A stretch of 64,000 bases of DNA from Clostridium ljungdahlii (GCF_001636845.1 NZ_LITT01000006.1:50896-114895); one strand, 5' to 3'. Counted from the first letter of the stretch, positions 47,820 through 58,214 are shown. Numbers and translations are program-made. Notes: generated by a model from the sequence alone, not told the origin.

Positions 47820-48971
47820 ATGATTTCTATAAACATCCTGGAACAGTTAAAAGCTATATTAGAATTGCAATTAGATATGATACCTGGTGGAGTGTTATAT
47901 TTAATTATTGAAGGAGATACATTTACATGGAGAAAAGCATCAAAGCAATTTGATTTGGATATGTTTAAGATTGGTGATAAATTAAATTCAAACAGTGTAG
48001 TAAGTAGGGCAATGAAAGAAAATAGAAAATTGATGGAAAATGTTCCAAGATCTCTTTATGGGGTAAGATTAAAGATAATTGCAGAACCCTTAGTTGATGA
48101 AAGTGGAAAAGTTGTTGGAGCACTTTCAATTGTATTTCCAAGGCTTCACCCTGTAGCAAAATCCTTTAATAATTTTGCACCTGTTTTATCCGAAATGTTT
48201 CCAGAAGGAGCTTTTATATATATGACTGATTTATACAAAGTAGCATATAGACAAGCCTCAAAACAGTTTGATATGCCTGCTGTAACTGTAGGATATAAAT
48301 TAGTAGAAGGCGACATTGCAAAAGAGGTTATAGATAAGAAAAAACAAGTTACAGTAGAACTTGATAGTTCAAAGTATGGAATTCCTGCTTTAGTTACATG
48401 TTTACCATTGTTTGATGAAGAAAATTCAAATGAAATTGTGGCCACATTGGGAATAGTGATTCCCAAAAAAGTTGCAGGCGATCTAAAAGATATGTCTGCT
48501 AATCTTGAAAGTGGTATTTCTGGGATTGCTTCTGCAATTGAGCAGTTATCCGTATCTGCAACAAACATACACTCAAATGAAATGGATCTTAATAATGGTA
48601 TTAAGGAAGTAATAAATTTGTCTGAAGAAATTAACGAAGTATCAGTGTTTATAAAAAATATTGCTGATGAAACAAATATGCTTGGTTTGAATGCTGCTAT
48701 AGAGTCAGCCAGAGCAGGAGAAAGTGGAAAAGGCTTTGAGGTTGTTGCACAGCAGATAAGAAAATTATCTAAACAATCAAAAGATACAGTTCCACAAATT
48801 AAAAAATTAACGGATAGTATCAAACAGAAAGTTGATGAAACTCGTGAAAAAAGTCAGGGTTCTCTAGCAGAAAGTCAAGAACAAGCTTCTGCTACAGAGG
48901 AAATTACGGCGAGTATACAAGAATTGACTTCTATGTCAGCAGAATTAAATAAAATTGCACATAAATTGTAA
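47820..48971 (+). CDS. soluble methyl-accepting chemotaxis-type sensor
   Basis: 383 residues, no membrane segment. Two similar sensor repeats occupy ~1-110 and ~115-225; each has a 'R-ASKQFD' motif and ends GALSIVFPR or ATLGIVIPK. The MCP signalling domain follows (~230-383) with the hairpin tip [29 protein letters not shown]. The signalling domain is short, and adaptation helices on the N-side are reduced. It would signal to CheA/CheW from the cytoplasm; the ligand is unknown. AGGAAGGAA precedes the ATG. A terminator follows. Confidence 0.88.
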   Translation: MISINILEQLKAILELQLDMIPGGVLYLIIEGDTFTWRKASKQFDLDMFKIGDKLNSNSVVSRAMKENRKLMENVPRSLYGVRLKIIAEPLVDESGKVVGALSIVFPRLHPVAKSFNNFAPVLSEMFPEGAFIYMTDLYKVAYRQASKQFDMPAVTVGYKLVEGDIAKEVIDKKKQVTVELDSSKYGIPALVTCLPLFDEENSNEIVATLGIVIPKKVAGDLKDMSANLESGISGIASAIEQLSVSATNIHSNEMDLNNGIKEVINLSEEINEVSVFIKNIADETNMLGLNAAIESARAGESGKGFEVVAQQIRKLSKQSKDTVPQIKKLTDSIKQKVDETREKSQGSLAESQEQASATEEITASIQELTSMSAELNKIAHKL

Positions 48972-49002
48972 AGGAACGTTGTATTATAAAAATGTATTTA
49001 AG

Positions 49003-49041
49003 AGTGTATCATAACAGTATATGGTTGTGATACACTTTTAA
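49003..49041 (+). terminator. terminator after the MCP gene
   Basis: AGTGTATCA / TGATACACT stem followed by TTTTA; a modest T run. Confidence 0.65.
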
Positions 49042-49221
49042 TATGCAATATAGTAATTACCTAAGTTTGCATAAACAAAGTTTTAGTTGTTTTTAGTGTT
49101 GTCATTTCTAGAATTTGTATATTGTTCTTGTAGGTTTCGCATAAAATATTGGAAGCTAAAAGAATATTTTGGCTAATACAAACGCCTAATTAGTATGTTT
49201 TGATAGAAAGGAGGATTTAAA

Positions 49222-52002
49222 TTGAAGCGTATAGACAGAATATATAATTATTTACTTGACAATACCGCAAAACTTGATTTAAATGCTATAAATGAAAAAA
49301 GGGGATTTAGCGCATCAGAGATATCAAAAGAATTAAATATGCTTAGAAATAATGTTAGTATGGAATTAAATTTACTTCTTAGAAATAGAAAAATAATAAA
49401 AATTAAAGGAAGGCCGGTATTATTTTTAGAAAAAGATACTGTAGAAAATATTATTGGATATAAGTTAGAAGATGAATCTTTAGTGTTTGAGAACATAGAT
49501 GAATTAATTAAATTAAGTAGTAAACATGAAAAAGATAATGATCCATTTAATGATTTGATAGGTGCGCAAACAAGTCTTAAAAATCAAATAGAGCAGGCCA
49601 AAGCAGCAGTATTATATCCTCCTAATGGTTTGCATACATTGATTGTTGGACAAACGGGTGTTGGAAAAACATTATTTGCAAATATGATGTACAATTATGC
49701 AAAATATACAAAAAAATTTAATAGCAGTGCACCATTCGTAGTGTTTAATTGTGCAGATTACTATAACAATCCACAGCTTTTGATTTCACAAATATTTGGA
49801 CATGTAAAAGGGGCCTTTACGGGAGCTGATAATGAAAAAAGTGGTTTGGTTCAGAAAGCAGATGGAGGTATACTGTTTTTGGATGAAATACATAGACTCC
49901 CGCCAGAAGGTCAAGAAATGATATTTTATTTCATGGATACAGGAACTTATAATAAATTAGGAGAAACTGAAAGAAAAAGAAGGTCTAATGTTCTTATAAT
50001 AGGAGCAACTACCGAAGATCCAGAATCATCGCTATTGAAAACATTTGTAAGGAGAATACCTATAATAATAACAATTCCTACCTTTGAAGAAAGACCTATA
50101 AAGGATAAGTTAGAAATGATCAAATTTTTATTATCCAATGAAGCACATAGGGTAAATAAACCAATAAAAATTGAAGATGAAGCTGTAAAAGCATTGGTGG
50201 GCAGTGCTACATTTGGTAATGTAGGACAAATGAAATCCAATATTCAACTTGTGTGTGCAAAAGGTTTTTTAAATAGTATAGATAGTAATAAGTGTATTGA
50301 AATTGACTTTAAATCTCTTCCAACAGATATAAAGGATGGAATATTTCATTTAGGTGCTAAAAGAAAGGAAATGGAGGAAATATCAGAATGTATTGATTCA
50401 CAACTCGTTATTACACCTGATGGAGGATATAAAGCACTTATACATGAAGATCCTTATGAACCTCCATTTAACTTGTATAAAATTATAGAAGATAAAGCTG
50501 CAATATTAAAAGATGAAGGTGCAGATAATGAATATATTAAAAACTTTATTACTACAGATATAAATGTCCATATAAAATGCTTTTATGATAAATTTAAGAA
50601 TGATGTAAAAGATAGAGAAAAGATACTCAAGATAGTAAATGAAGATGTACTTGAATTTGCAGAAGAAATAAAAGATCTTGTTGAAGTAAGGCTGAATAAA
50701 AGATTTAATGAAAGATTCTTGTATGCTCTTAGTCTACATTTAAGTGCATTTTTTAAAAGAGTCGAAAATAAAAGAAATTTAAAATATGCTAATGTGGAAG
50801 GCATTATTAAAGATAACCCAGATGAATATAATGTTTCTGTTGAAATTAAAGAATTGGTGGAAAGGAAATATGAAATAGTAGTTCCTGATATGGAGGTAGT
50901 ATATTTGACTTTACTACTTAGCTCAGTTCAGGACACTCAAAATAATGAACATGTTGCACTAATAGTCGCTGCACATGGAAGCAGCACAGCAAGCAGTATG
51001 GTAAATGTTGCAAAACAACTTTTAGGTGATGGGGGCATAGAAGCTATAGATATGCCGCTTGAAGTGAATCCTAAAAAAATATTAGATGATGTAACAGAAA
51101 AAGTGAAAGAGATGGATATGGGTAAGGGTGTATTACTTCTAGTAGATATGGGATCTCTAGCAAATTTTGATGTTGTTATTACAGAGAAAACTGGTATAAA
51201 AGTTAAAAGTATAGATATGGTGTCTACTCCTTTGGTTTTAGAAGCAGTTAGAAAGGCAAATATTTTTGATATGGATTTAGATAGCATATATGATTCACTT
51301 AAGGAATTTAGAGGATATGGTAGATATATAGAATATATTACATCTAATGAACATAAAGCTATAATAACTATTTGCAGCAGTGGACAGGGAGCTGCTGAAA
51401 AACTTAAGGATTTAGTTAGCGATATTATTGTAAATTTGACAAATGAAAAAATAGATATAATACCTGTAGGTATAAATAAACTTAAGGAAAGAATAAAATC
51501 AATAAGAAAAAGTTATTATATTGTTGCTTCTGTTGGAATTATTGATCCAAAGATAGAGGCTCCGTTTATTTCATTAGAGGATTTAATTAATGGATCTGGA
51601 GAGAAAAATTTAATGAATATAATACAAAATAATAATATTTTAATAACAAACAGAGGTCAAAATATAGTAGTAAAAGATTTATGTGAAGATAGTTTGAACA
51701 GATTTTTGACATTTCTAAATCCATCTAAAATAATAAGTGTATTAATAAGGTTTTCAAGTGTATTAGAAAAAGAGATGGGTTTACATTTTGACAATTTAAT
51801 GCGTATAAGACTGATAATTCATGTAGGTTGTGCATTAGAGAGAATGGTAATTAAAGATGGTTTAGTATATAAAGATGATGTTTCAAAGTTAAATAATAAG
51901 ACACTTAAAAGTATTAAAAAGTCTGCTGATATATTCAGAAGTTCATTGAATGTTGTTTTGGATGATGATGAAATTTACTATATTGCTGAAATGTTTGAAT
52001 AA
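49222..52002 (+). CDS. levR: LevR/ManR-type sigma-54-dependent PTS operon activator
   Basis: 926 residues. An N-terminal winged helix is followed by a sigma-54 AAA+ domain (~105-340) with Walker A GQTGVGKT, the sigma-54 contact loop GAFTGA and Walker B GGILFLDEIH. Then come a PRD domain, an EIIA-mannose-like domain (VALIVAAHGSS), an EIIB-like segment and a second PRD at the C-terminus. PTS phosphorylation of the PRD and EIIA histidines tunes its activity. It is the expected activator of the mannose-family PTS genes downstream, where a -24/-12 promoter is present. GGAGG precedes the TTG start. Confidence 0.95.
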   Translation: MKRIDRIYNYLLDNTAKLDLNAINEKRGFSASEISKELNMLRNNVSMELNLLLRNRKIIKIKGRPVLFLEKDTVENIIGYKLEDESLVFENIDELIKLSSKHEKDNDPFNDLIGAQTSLKNQIEQAKAAVLYPPNGLHTLIVGQTGVGKTLFANMMYNYAKYTKKFNSSAPFVVFNCADYYNNPQLLISQIFGHVKGAFTGADNEKSGLVQKADGGILFLDEIHRLPPEGQEMIFYFMDTGTYNKLGETERKRRSNVLIIGATTEDPESSLLKTFVRRIPIIITIPTFEERPIKDKLEMIKFLLSNEAHRVNKPIKIEDEAVKALVGSATFGNVGQMKSNIQLVCAKGFLNSIDSNKCIEIDFKSLPTDIKDGIFHLGAKRKEMEEISECIDSQLVITPDGGYKALIHEDPYEPPFNLYKIIEDKAAILKDEGADNEYIKNFITTDINVHIKCFYDKFKNDVKDREKILKIVNEDVLEFAEEIKDLVEVRLNKRFNERFLYALSLHLSAFFKRVENKRNLKYANVEGIIKDNPDEYNVSVEIKELVERKYEIVVPDMEVVYLTLLLSSVQDTQNNEHVALIVAAHGSSTASSMVNVAKQLLGDGGIEAIDMPLEVNPKKILDDVTEKVKEMDMGKGVLLLVDMGSLANFDVVITEKTGIKVKSIDMVSTPLVLEAVRKANIFDMDLDSIYDSLKEFRGYGRYIEYITSNEHKAIITICSSGQGAAEKLKDLVSDIIVNLTNEKIDIIPVGINKLKERIKSIRKSYYIVASVGIIDPKIEAPFISLEDLINGSGEKNLMNIIQNNNILITNRGQNIVVKDLCEDSLNRFLTFLNPSKIISVLIRFSSVLEKEMGLHFDNLMRIRLIIHVGCALERMVIKDGLVYKDDVSKLNNKTLKSIKKSADIFRSSLNVVLDDDEIYYIAEMFE

Positions 52003-52092
52003 AGTATATTAAAAACATTACTAAAGATATGTTAGAGTATTAAAAAAATAAAAAAGTGTATCAATGAAAATGATTTCAATCAATTGCAATTG

Positions 52093-52138
52093 CCTTAAAA
52101 CACTGATTTTACAATGATATAGTGTTTTAAGGTTTTTT
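52093..52138 (+). terminator. terminator after levR
   Basis: Perfect 12-bp stem CCTTAAAACACT / AGTGTTTTAAGG with a 16-nt loop, then TTTTTT. Confidence 0.92.
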
Positions 52139-52150
52139 AATACACATCTT

Positions 52151-52166
52151 TGGTATGAAGTTTGCT
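52151..52166 (+). promoter_or_regulatory. sigma-54 (-24/-12) promoter of the PTS operon
   Basis: TGGTATGAAGTTTGCT: GG and GC of the -24 and -12 elements are 10 bp apart, as in the TGGCAC-N5-TTGCA consensus. It lies between the levR terminator and the first PTS gene, as expected for LevR control. Confidence 0.85.
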
Positions 52167-52317
52167 ATTAATAAGAAGTGTATATCGCAATTAAAGGAGA
52201 ATAGAAAGCGGTAGAAATTGCAAACGAAAACATGGATATAGTTTAGCTACAGTGTAAGTTTATTCATTAAAAGAGATATTAGATGATAACAGTGAGAGGG
52301 GAGGATGATGATTCATA

Positions 52318-52791
52318 ATGAATATAGTATTGGCAAGAATTGATGACAGATTAATACATGGTCAGGTAGCAACAATTTGGTCAAGATACACAAAATGTCA
52401 AAGAATAATTGTATGTAATGATGATGTAGAAAAAGACTCAATTAGAAAGATACTTTTGGAACAAGTTTCACCCCCAGGAATTAGAGCAAATGTTTTAGGA
52501 ATTGATAAGGCGATAAGAGCTTATAATAATCCAAAATATAAAGATGATAAAGTGCTATTTTTATTCACTAATCCAACTGATGTTGTAAGAATGGTTGAGG
52601 GTGGAGTAGACATAAAGAGTGTAAATATTGGTGGTATGTCATTTAAGGAAGGAAAAAAACAAATAACTAGTGCAATATCAGTAAACGATACAGACATTGA
52701 AGCTTTCAAAAAATTAAATGAAAAAGGCATTGAACTAGAAATAAGAAAAGTTTCTTCAGATTCAAAAGCAGATTTAATGTCAAAACTATAA
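52318..52791 (+). CDS. PTS mannose/fructose/sorbose family IIB component
   Basis: 157 residues, a complete IIB domain with the phospho-histidine in DDRLIHGQVATIW near residue 15. Codon use is typical of the host, with AGA arginine. It transfers phosphate from IIA to the incoming sugar. It is redundant with the IIB half of the following IIAB protein and is separated from it by a 213-bp gap, so it may be the surviving native gene or part of a mixed complex. It is downstream of the sigma-54 promoter. Confidence 0.92.
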   Translation: MNIVLARIDDRLIHGQVATIWSRYTKCQRIIVCNDDVEKDSIRKILLEQVSPPGIRANVLGIDKAIRAYNNPKYKDDKVLFLFTNPTDVVRMVEGGVDIKSVNIGGMSFKEGKKQITSAISVNDTDIEAFKKLNEKGIELEIRKVSSDSKADLMSKL

Positions 52792-53004
52792 GCTTTAATG
52801 AATTTCAGTTGTAAACCATATTATTGCTTATGATGAGCCCTAAAAATTTTTGCTAAAACAAGCATCTTTGCTGAAGTGAAACCAAATGTCATTATAATTC
52901 GTAGATTAATTGAAATATATTATAATCATTCTTTTTGGTTATGGGTTCTTCAGAACTTTTATATAAATTTTTCTGTAACAAATAAAAAGTAGGAGGTATA
53001 AATA

Positions 53005-53982
53005 ATGGTAGGAATTATTCTTGCTAGTCACGGGGAATTTGCTAAAGGCATCTTGCAATCTGCTGCAATGATTTTCGGAAAACAAGAAAACGTACAAGCT
53101 ATTACGCTGATGCCTAGTGAAGGTCCTGATGATGTTAAAGCAAAAATGAAAGACGCAATTGCATCCCTTGACAACCAAGATGAAGTTTTATTCTTAGTTG
53201 ATCTTTGGGGCGGTACACCATTCAACCAAGCGAATAGTCTATTTGAAGAACACAAAGATAAATGGGCAATCGCCGCTGGTATGAATCTACCAATGATGAT
53301 TGAAGCTTATGCTTTACGTTCTTCAATGAAATCTGCACAGGAAATTGCGGCTCATATCTTAAAAACAGCTAAAGAAGGAGTTAAAGTTAAGCCTGAAGAA
53401 TTAGAACCAGCAGATAATGGTAAGTCTTCAGAAGCTTCGGTGGGGAAATCTAATGTAGGCGCACCTGGATCATTCGAATATGTTTTAGCTCGTATTGATT
53501 CTCGTTTACTTCATGGACAAGTAGCTACTGCTTGGACAAAAACTGTGAATCCTACACGAATTATTGTCGTGTCAGATGCAGTAGCCAGAGATGAGCTCCG
53601 TAAGAAATTGATTCAACAGGCTGCTCCTCCAGGTGTTAAAGCTCATGTTGTTCCAATTAATCAGATGATTAAACTTGCAAAGGATGATCAACATTTTGGA
53701 GGACAACGTGCGTTACTTCTTTTTGAAAATCCAGAAGATGTACTTAGAGTGGTAGAAGGGGGAGTACCTTTGAAGACAATCAATGTTGGTTCTATGGCTC
53801 ACTCTATAGGTAAAGTTCAACCAAACAAAGTGCTTGCTTTCAATCAAGAAGATATTGATACTTTCAATAAGCTCAAACGAGCTGGACTTAATTTTGATGT
53901 TCGTAAAGTTCCAGGTGATTCAAAAGAAAATATGAACCAAATACTTAAAAAAGCACAAGATGAATTAAATAAATTAAAATAA
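53005..53982 (+). CDS. manX: PTS mannose-family IIAB component
   Basis: 325 residues. The IIA domain (~1-135) has GIILASHGEFAKG with the phospho-His near residue 10. A Ser/Pro/Gly linker spans ~135-160. The IIB domain (~160-325) has ARIDSRLLHGQVATAW. It phosphorylates mannose or glucose during uptake through ManYZ. Arginine is often CGT/CGA here, unlike neighbouring host genes that use AGA, and the sequence looks lactobacillal or enterococcal, suggesting transfer. AGGAGG precedes the ATG. Confidence 0.95.
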   Translation: MVGIILASHGEFAKGILQSAAMIFGKQENVQAITLMPSEGPDDVKAKMKDAIASLDNQDEVLFLVDLWGGTPFNQANSLFEEHKDKWAIAAGMNLPMMIEAYALRSSMKSAQEIAAHILKTAKEGVKVKPEELEPADNGKSSEASVGKSNVGAPGSFEYVLARIDSRLLHGQVATAWTKTVNPTRIIVVSDAVARDELRKKLIQQAAPPGVKAHVVPINQMIKLAKDDQHFGGQRALLLFENPEDVLRVVEGGVPLKTINVGSMAHSIGKVQPNKVLAFNQEDIDTFNKLKRAGLNFDVRKVPGDSKENMNQILKKAQDELNKLK

Positions 53983-54017
53983 TCTAACTATTTAAGAGAA
54001 ATGGAGGATTAATAATC

Positions 54018-54824
54018 ATGAGTTTAAATATTATTCAAATGATATTAGTCGTTTTCGTAGCATTTCTAGCTGGTATGGAAGGTATCTTGGATGAATTTCA
54101 TTTCCACCAACCAGTAATTGCTTGTACGTTAATCGGCTTAGTTACAGGTAACTTAGTACCATGTTTAATCTTAGGTGGTACTCTTGAAATGATTGCTTTA
54201 GGTTGGGCAAATATCGGTGCTGCTGTAGCACCAGATGCAGCATTAGCATCTGTTGCATCCGCAATTATTCTAGTTCTTGGTGGACAAGGTAAAGCAGGAG
54301 TTTCTTCTGCTATCGCTATTGCTATTCCGTTAGCAGTTGCAGGACTATTATTAACTATTATTTGTCGTACAATCGCTACAGCGTTTGTACATTTCATGGA
54401 TAAAGCTGCTAAAGAAGGAAATATAAAAAAGGTTGAAATGTGGCATATCATTGCTATTTGCATGCAGGGTATACGTATTGCACTTCCAGCAGCCTTGATC
54501 TTAGCAATTGGTGCTGGCCCAATTCGTGAATTACTTAATTCTATGCCTACTTGGTTAACAGAAGGCTTAGCAATTGGTGGTGGAATGGTAGTAGCTGTTG
54601 GTTATGCAATGGTAATAAACATGATGGCTACGAAAGAAGTATGGCCATTCTTTGCAATTGGTTTTGTATTAGCAACCGTTTCACAAATTACACTTATTGG
54701 ATTAGGTGCAATCGGTGTATCCTTAGCTCTTCTTTACTTATCGCTTAGTAAACAAGGCGGTTCAGGTAATGGTGGAAGTTCAAATACTGGTGACCCGTTA
54801 GGCGATATTATTGATAGATACTAA
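54018..54824 (+). CDS. manY: PTS mannose-family IIC component
   Basis: 268 residues of membrane sequence. It begins with IIQMILVVFVAFLAGMEGILDEFHFHQP and continues with several spans rich in Gly and Ala. It forms the sugar channel with ManZ. Codon use again departs from host genes (many CGT, GCT). ATGGAGG precedes the start, and the gene lies 35 bp after manX and 19 bp before manZ. It ends in a Gly/Ser-rich tail typical of bacillal ManY. Confidence 0.95.
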   Translation: MSLNIIQMILVVFVAFLAGMEGILDEFHFHQPVIACTLIGLVTGNLVPCLILGGTLEMIALGWANIGAAVAPDAALASVASAIILVLGGQGKAGVSSAIAIAIPLAVAGLLLTIICRTIATAFVHFMDKAAKEGNIKKVEMWHIIAICMQGIRIALPAALILAIGAGPIRELLNSMPTWLTEGLAIGGGMVVAVGYAMVINMMATKEVWPFFAIGFVLATVSQITLIGLGAIGVSLALLYLSLSKQGGSGNGGSSNTGDPLGDIIDRY

Positions 54825-54843
54825 GAAGGGAGAGAATAAGAAG

Positions 54844-55755
54844 ATGGAAAAGAAATTAAAATTAACAAAAAAAGACCGTATTTCTATTTGGTGGCGTTCA
54901 ACTTTCATTCAAGGTTCTTGGAACTATGAAAGAATGCAAAACGGTGGTTGGGCCTTCACATTAATTCCCGCAATAAAAAAATTATATAAGACTAAAGAAG
55001 AGCGTGCAGCTGCGTTGAAACGTCACTTGGAGTTCTTTAACACTCACCCATATGTAGCTTCACCAATCATTGGTGTAACATTGGCCTTAGAAGAAGACCG
55101 TGCAAATGGTCTACCAATCGATGATGTAACTATTCAAGGTGTTAAAGTTGGTATGATGGGACCTTTAGCTGGTATCGGAGATCCAGTTTTCTGGTTTACT
55201 GTTAAGCCAATTTTAGGGGCATTAGCTGCTTCTCTTGCTATAAGTGGTAACATACTTGGACCGATTATCTATTTCTTGGCTTGGAATGCCATACGTATGT
55301 CATTTATGTGGTATACACAAGAGTTTGGTTACAAAGCAGGCTCTCGTATTACCGATGATTTATCAGGTGGATTACTACAAGATGTTACAAAAGGAGCATC
55401 TATCCTTGGTATGTTCATTTTGGGATCATTAGTTAATAGATGGGTATCTGTTAAATTTATACCAACAGTATCATCCGTTAAGTTAAGTCAAGGTGCTTAC
55501 ATTGATTGGGGCAAACTTCCTGCTGGAGTAGACGGTATTAAACAAGCTTTATTGCAACAACAAGGTGGTTTGTCGTTAACTAATTATAAGATTACAACAT
55601 TGCAAAATAACTTGGACTCATTAATTCCTGGACTTGCAGGATTAGCATTGACACTTATTTGTATGTGGCTACTTAAGAAGAAAGTATCCCCAATTATCAT
55701 TATCCTTGGTCTGTTTGTAGTCGGTATTGTTTTCCACTTAATCGGTTTAATGTAA
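54844..55755 (+). CDS. manZ: PTS mannose-family IID component
   Basis: 303 residues from the ATG at 54844 (GGGAGAG upstream). An in-frame ATG at 54811 would overlap manY. Family blocks: RSTFIQGSWNYERMQNGGW near the N-terminus, GPLAGIGDPVFWFTVKPILGALAASLA, and C-terminal spans. It completes the ManXYZ permease. It shares the foreign-looking codon use of manX and manY. A terminator follows the stop, so manO downstream may be expressed partly by readthrough. Confidence 0.95.
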   Translation: MEKKLKLTKKDRISIWWRSTFIQGSWNYERMQNGGWAFTLIPAIKKLYKTKEERAAALKRHLEFFNTHPYVASPIIGVTLALEEDRANGLPIDDVTIQGVKVGMMGPLAGIGDPVFWFTVKPILGALAASLAISGNILGPIIYFLAWNAIRMSFMWYTQEFGYKAGSRITDDLSGGLLQDVTKGASILGMFILGSLVNRWVSVKFIPTVSSVKLSQGAYIDWGKLPAGVDGIKQALLQQQGGLSLTNYKITTLQNNLDSLIPGLAGLALTLICMWLLKKKVSPIIIILGLFVVGIVFHLIGLM

Positions 55756-55767
55756 TATTTTTTACTC

Positions 55768-55797
55768 AGCCTGGGCTTCTTAGCTTGGGCTTTTGTT
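55768..55797 (+). terminator. terminator after manZ
   Basis: AGCCTGGGCT pairs with AGCTTGGGCT (three G-T pairs), loop TCTT, then TTTTG. It is likely a partial terminator. Confidence 0.7.
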
Positions 55798-55895
55798 AAA
55801 AAATAAATAAGTTAAATTTCATTTGCTTGATAGAAACAAATAGAAAACATATAATAGAAACAAATATGTGTATAAGTAGAAAAGAGGTAGATCAT

Positions 55896-56270
55896 ATGGT
55901 TCAATCACTTAATACAAAGGTGGATCTAATAATGGATGCAACAGCCTTTACTGGCCTTGCAGATTATGGAAAAATTATGATTGGTGACAAAGGTTTTGAA
56001 TTTTATAATTCTCGTGATTCTCGCAAATATATTCAAATTCCTTGGAAAGAGGTTGACTATGTCATTGCCTCCGTATTACTAAAGGGAAAGTGGATTCCAC
56101 GATATGCGATCAAAACGAAGAAAAATGGTACTTATACTTTTGCTTCTAAAGAAGCAAAAAAAGTACTTCGTGCTGTTCGAAAATATGTTGATCCAAATCA
56201 TATGGTTCAATCATTAAGTTTTTTTGATGTGGTCAAGCGAGGGGTGCAATCGAAATTTAAGAAGGGTTGA
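55896..56270 (+). CDS. manO: DUF956 family protein (ManO)
   Basis: 124 residues from the ATG at 55896, preceded by AAAGAGGT. An earlier in-frame ATG (55827) lacks a ribosome site. The sequence (MVQSLNTKVDLIMDATAFTG, then YIQIPWKEVDYVIASVLLKGKWIPRYAIKT) matches the DUF956/ManO family, which regularly follows manXYZ in Firmicutes and is linked to the mannose PTS. Codon use matches manXYZ, so the four genes were probably gained together. Confidence 0.9.
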   Translation: MVQSLNTKVDLIMDATAFTGLADYGKIMIGDKGFEFYNSRDSRKYIQIPWKEVDYVIASVLLKGKWIPRYAIKTKKNGTYTFASKEAKKVLRAVRKYVDPNHMVQSLSFFDVVKRGVQSKFKKG

Positions 56271-56277
56271 TAAATGA

Positions 56278-56424
56278 TTTAAACTTTCAGAGATTAAGTT
56301 CATTGTGGAAGAAGGCTTTTCTATAAAAGAGGTTAATAAAGAGTCTTATATTCATGCAAATAACTTGTGTCGATGGGTTCAAAAATATATGTTGATACAG
56401 TTAGGAGAAAAAAGAAGGCAATAG
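56278..56424 (+). pseudogene. remnant of an IS3-family OrfA transposase
   Basis: A ~48-codon fragment (FKLSEIKFIVEEGFSIKEVN...NNLCRWVQKYM) has the helix-turn-helix and W-V-x-K-Y pattern of IS3 OrfA. No start, OrfB or terminal repeats remain. Confidence 0.55.
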
Positions 56425-56544
56425 AGAAGTATATAAGAAATCAGTTACAAGAAGGTATAGCAATATAAATTGGTTAATTTTTTGAAGTATAATAGTATAT
56501 ATTATATGATATAGACAAAACATATAATTTTTGGAGGTAAGAAT

Positions 56545-57897
56545 ATGTTTGATAAACATTTAAAGTTTGATTTAGAAAGTTGTACAAATTATTTAAAAGA
56601 ATATGAGATAGAAGCTATGCAGCCTTTCGTAAATGAGGCTCATAATATGCTTCATAAAAAAACTGGACTTGGTAATGACTTTACAGGATGGGTTGATTTA
56701 CCAACAAATTATGATAAGGAAGAATTTGATAGAATAAAAACATGTGCTCAAAAAATTAGAAAAGATTCAGATGTTTTGATAGTTATAGGAATAGGCGGAT
56801 CATATCTTGGAGCTAGAGCAGCTATTGAAATGCTTTCACATACATTTTATAGTGATTTGCCAAAAGAAAAGAAAGATGGACCTATTATATATTTCTTAGG
56901 AAATAGTTTGAGTTCAACATATATGGCAGAGTTGCTTGAAGTTATAAAAGATAAGGATATTTCAATAAATGTTATATCAAAATCGGGGACAACAACTGAA
57001 CCAGCAATAGCTTTTAGAATTTTAAGAGAATTACTTGAAAAGAAATATGGAAGAGATGGAGCAAAGGAAAGAATATTTGCTACAACTGATAAGAAAAAAG
57101 GCGCATTAAAATCTCTTGCAGACACAGAAAGATATGAAAGTTTTGTAATTCCAGATGATGTCGGAGGAAGATTTTCAGTACTCACAGCAGTTGGGCTTTT
57201 ACCTATAGCTGCAGCTGGAATTGATATTGATGATTTGATGAAAGGTGCCGCAGATGCAGCAAGTCTATACAATAATCCAAAATTAAATGAAAATGATGCT
57301 TATAAGTATGCAGTAGTAAGAAATGTTTTGTATAAAAAGGGAAAGACTACAGAAATACTTGCTAACTTTGAACCATGCTTACACTATTTTGGAGAATGGT
57401 GGAAACAATTATATGGTGAAAGTGAAGGTAAAGATCATAAGGGTATATTCCCTGCAGCAGTAGATTTTTCAACAGATCTTCATTCTATGGGTCAATATAT
57501 TCAGGATGGAAGTAGAAATTTAATTGAAACATTTATAAATGTAGAAAAGCCTAGAAAAGATATTAAAGTGAAATTTGATGAAGACAATCTTGATGGACTT
57601 AATTTTATTGCTGGCAAGACTATGGATTTTGTAAATCATCAAGCCTTTAAAGGTACAGTTTTAGCTCATAGTGATGGAAGTGTTCCTTGTATGGTTTTAA
57701 ATGTACCAGAGTTGACCCCATATTATTTAGGACATATGATTTACTTCTTTGAGAAAGCATGTGGCATGAGTGGATATTTGATGGGAGTTAATCCATTTAA
57801 TCAACCTGGAGTTGAAGAATATAAGAAAAACATGTTTGCACTTCTTGGAAAACCTGGTTATGAAAATGTGAAATTAGAACTTGAAAAACAGATATAG
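56545..57897 (+). CDS. pgi: glucose-6-phosphate isomerase
   Basis: 450 residues, the usual length in Firmicutes. Sugar-phosphate and catalytic blocks are [15 protein letters not shown] (~78-92), [11 protein letters not shown] (~145), [14 protein letters not shown] and the C-terminal [14 protein letters not shown]. It interconverts glucose-6-phosphate and fructose-6-phosphate. Its place beside a mannose/glucose PTS fits use of the imported sugar phosphate. TTGGAGG precedes the ATG. Confidence 0.96.
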   Translation: MFDKHLKFDLESCTNYLKEYEIEAMQPFVNEAHNMLHKKTGLGNDFTGWVDLPTNYDKEEFDRIKTCAQKIRKDSDVLIVIGIGGSYLGARAAIEMLSHTFYSDLPKEKKDGPIIYFLGNSLSSTYMAELLEVIKDKDISINVISKSGTTTEPAIAFRILRELLEKKYGRDGAKERIFATTDKKKGALKSLADTERYESFVIPDDVGGRFSVLTAVGLLPIAAAGIDIDDLMKGAADAASLYNNPKLNENDAYKYAVVRNVLYKKGKTTEILANFEPCLHYFGEWWKQLYGESEGKDHKGIFPAAVDFSTDLHSMGQYIQDGSRNLIETFINVEKPRKDIKVKFDEDNLDGLNFIAGKTMDFVNHQAFKGTVLAHSDGSVPCMVLNVPELTPYYLGHMIYFFEKACGMSGYLMGVNPFNQPGVEEYKKNMFALLGKPGYENVKLELEKQI

Positions 57898-58013
57898 AAT
57901 TTTTAAGTTAGAAAACCTATAAAGATTTTTATAAATTAACTGCTAAGTGTGTAAATATAATATATAATAAAAAGTGTTGTAATATATTTTTTATAGGTGT
58001 AGGGGGAGATTAT

Positions 58014-58214
58014 TTGAAAAAGTATTTTATAAAAAGATTTGTAATATTTACACTTATATTTTTTGTGTTATATTTTATTAACCTGCAGGATAAAAATTTA
58101 GGATCAGTTTTTAAAATTATTGGCATTTCTTTATTGTCAGGTGGGTGTCTTGGAGGACTTATGGTTTTGCTAAAAGTTACCTTTGGAAAGATGGGACAAA
58201 AAAGAAATCAATAG
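58014..58214 (+). CDS. small membrane protein
   Basis: 66 residues, TTG start with AGGGGGAG upstream. Two hydrophobic segments (~8-24 and ~33-54) are separated by a short polar loop, with a basic C-terminus. No family is recognised. It precedes the UPF0178 gene by 39 bp and may share its transcript. Confidence 0.65.
   Translation: MKKYFIKRFVIFTLIFFVLYFINLQDKNLGSVFKIIGISLLSGGCLGGLMVLLKVTFGKMGQKRNQ

Noticed and set aside
48146..48823. 225-codon open frame on the minus strand
   Set aside because: It is fully antisense to the MCP gene, whose domains are recognisable; no ribosome site and a low-complexity translation.
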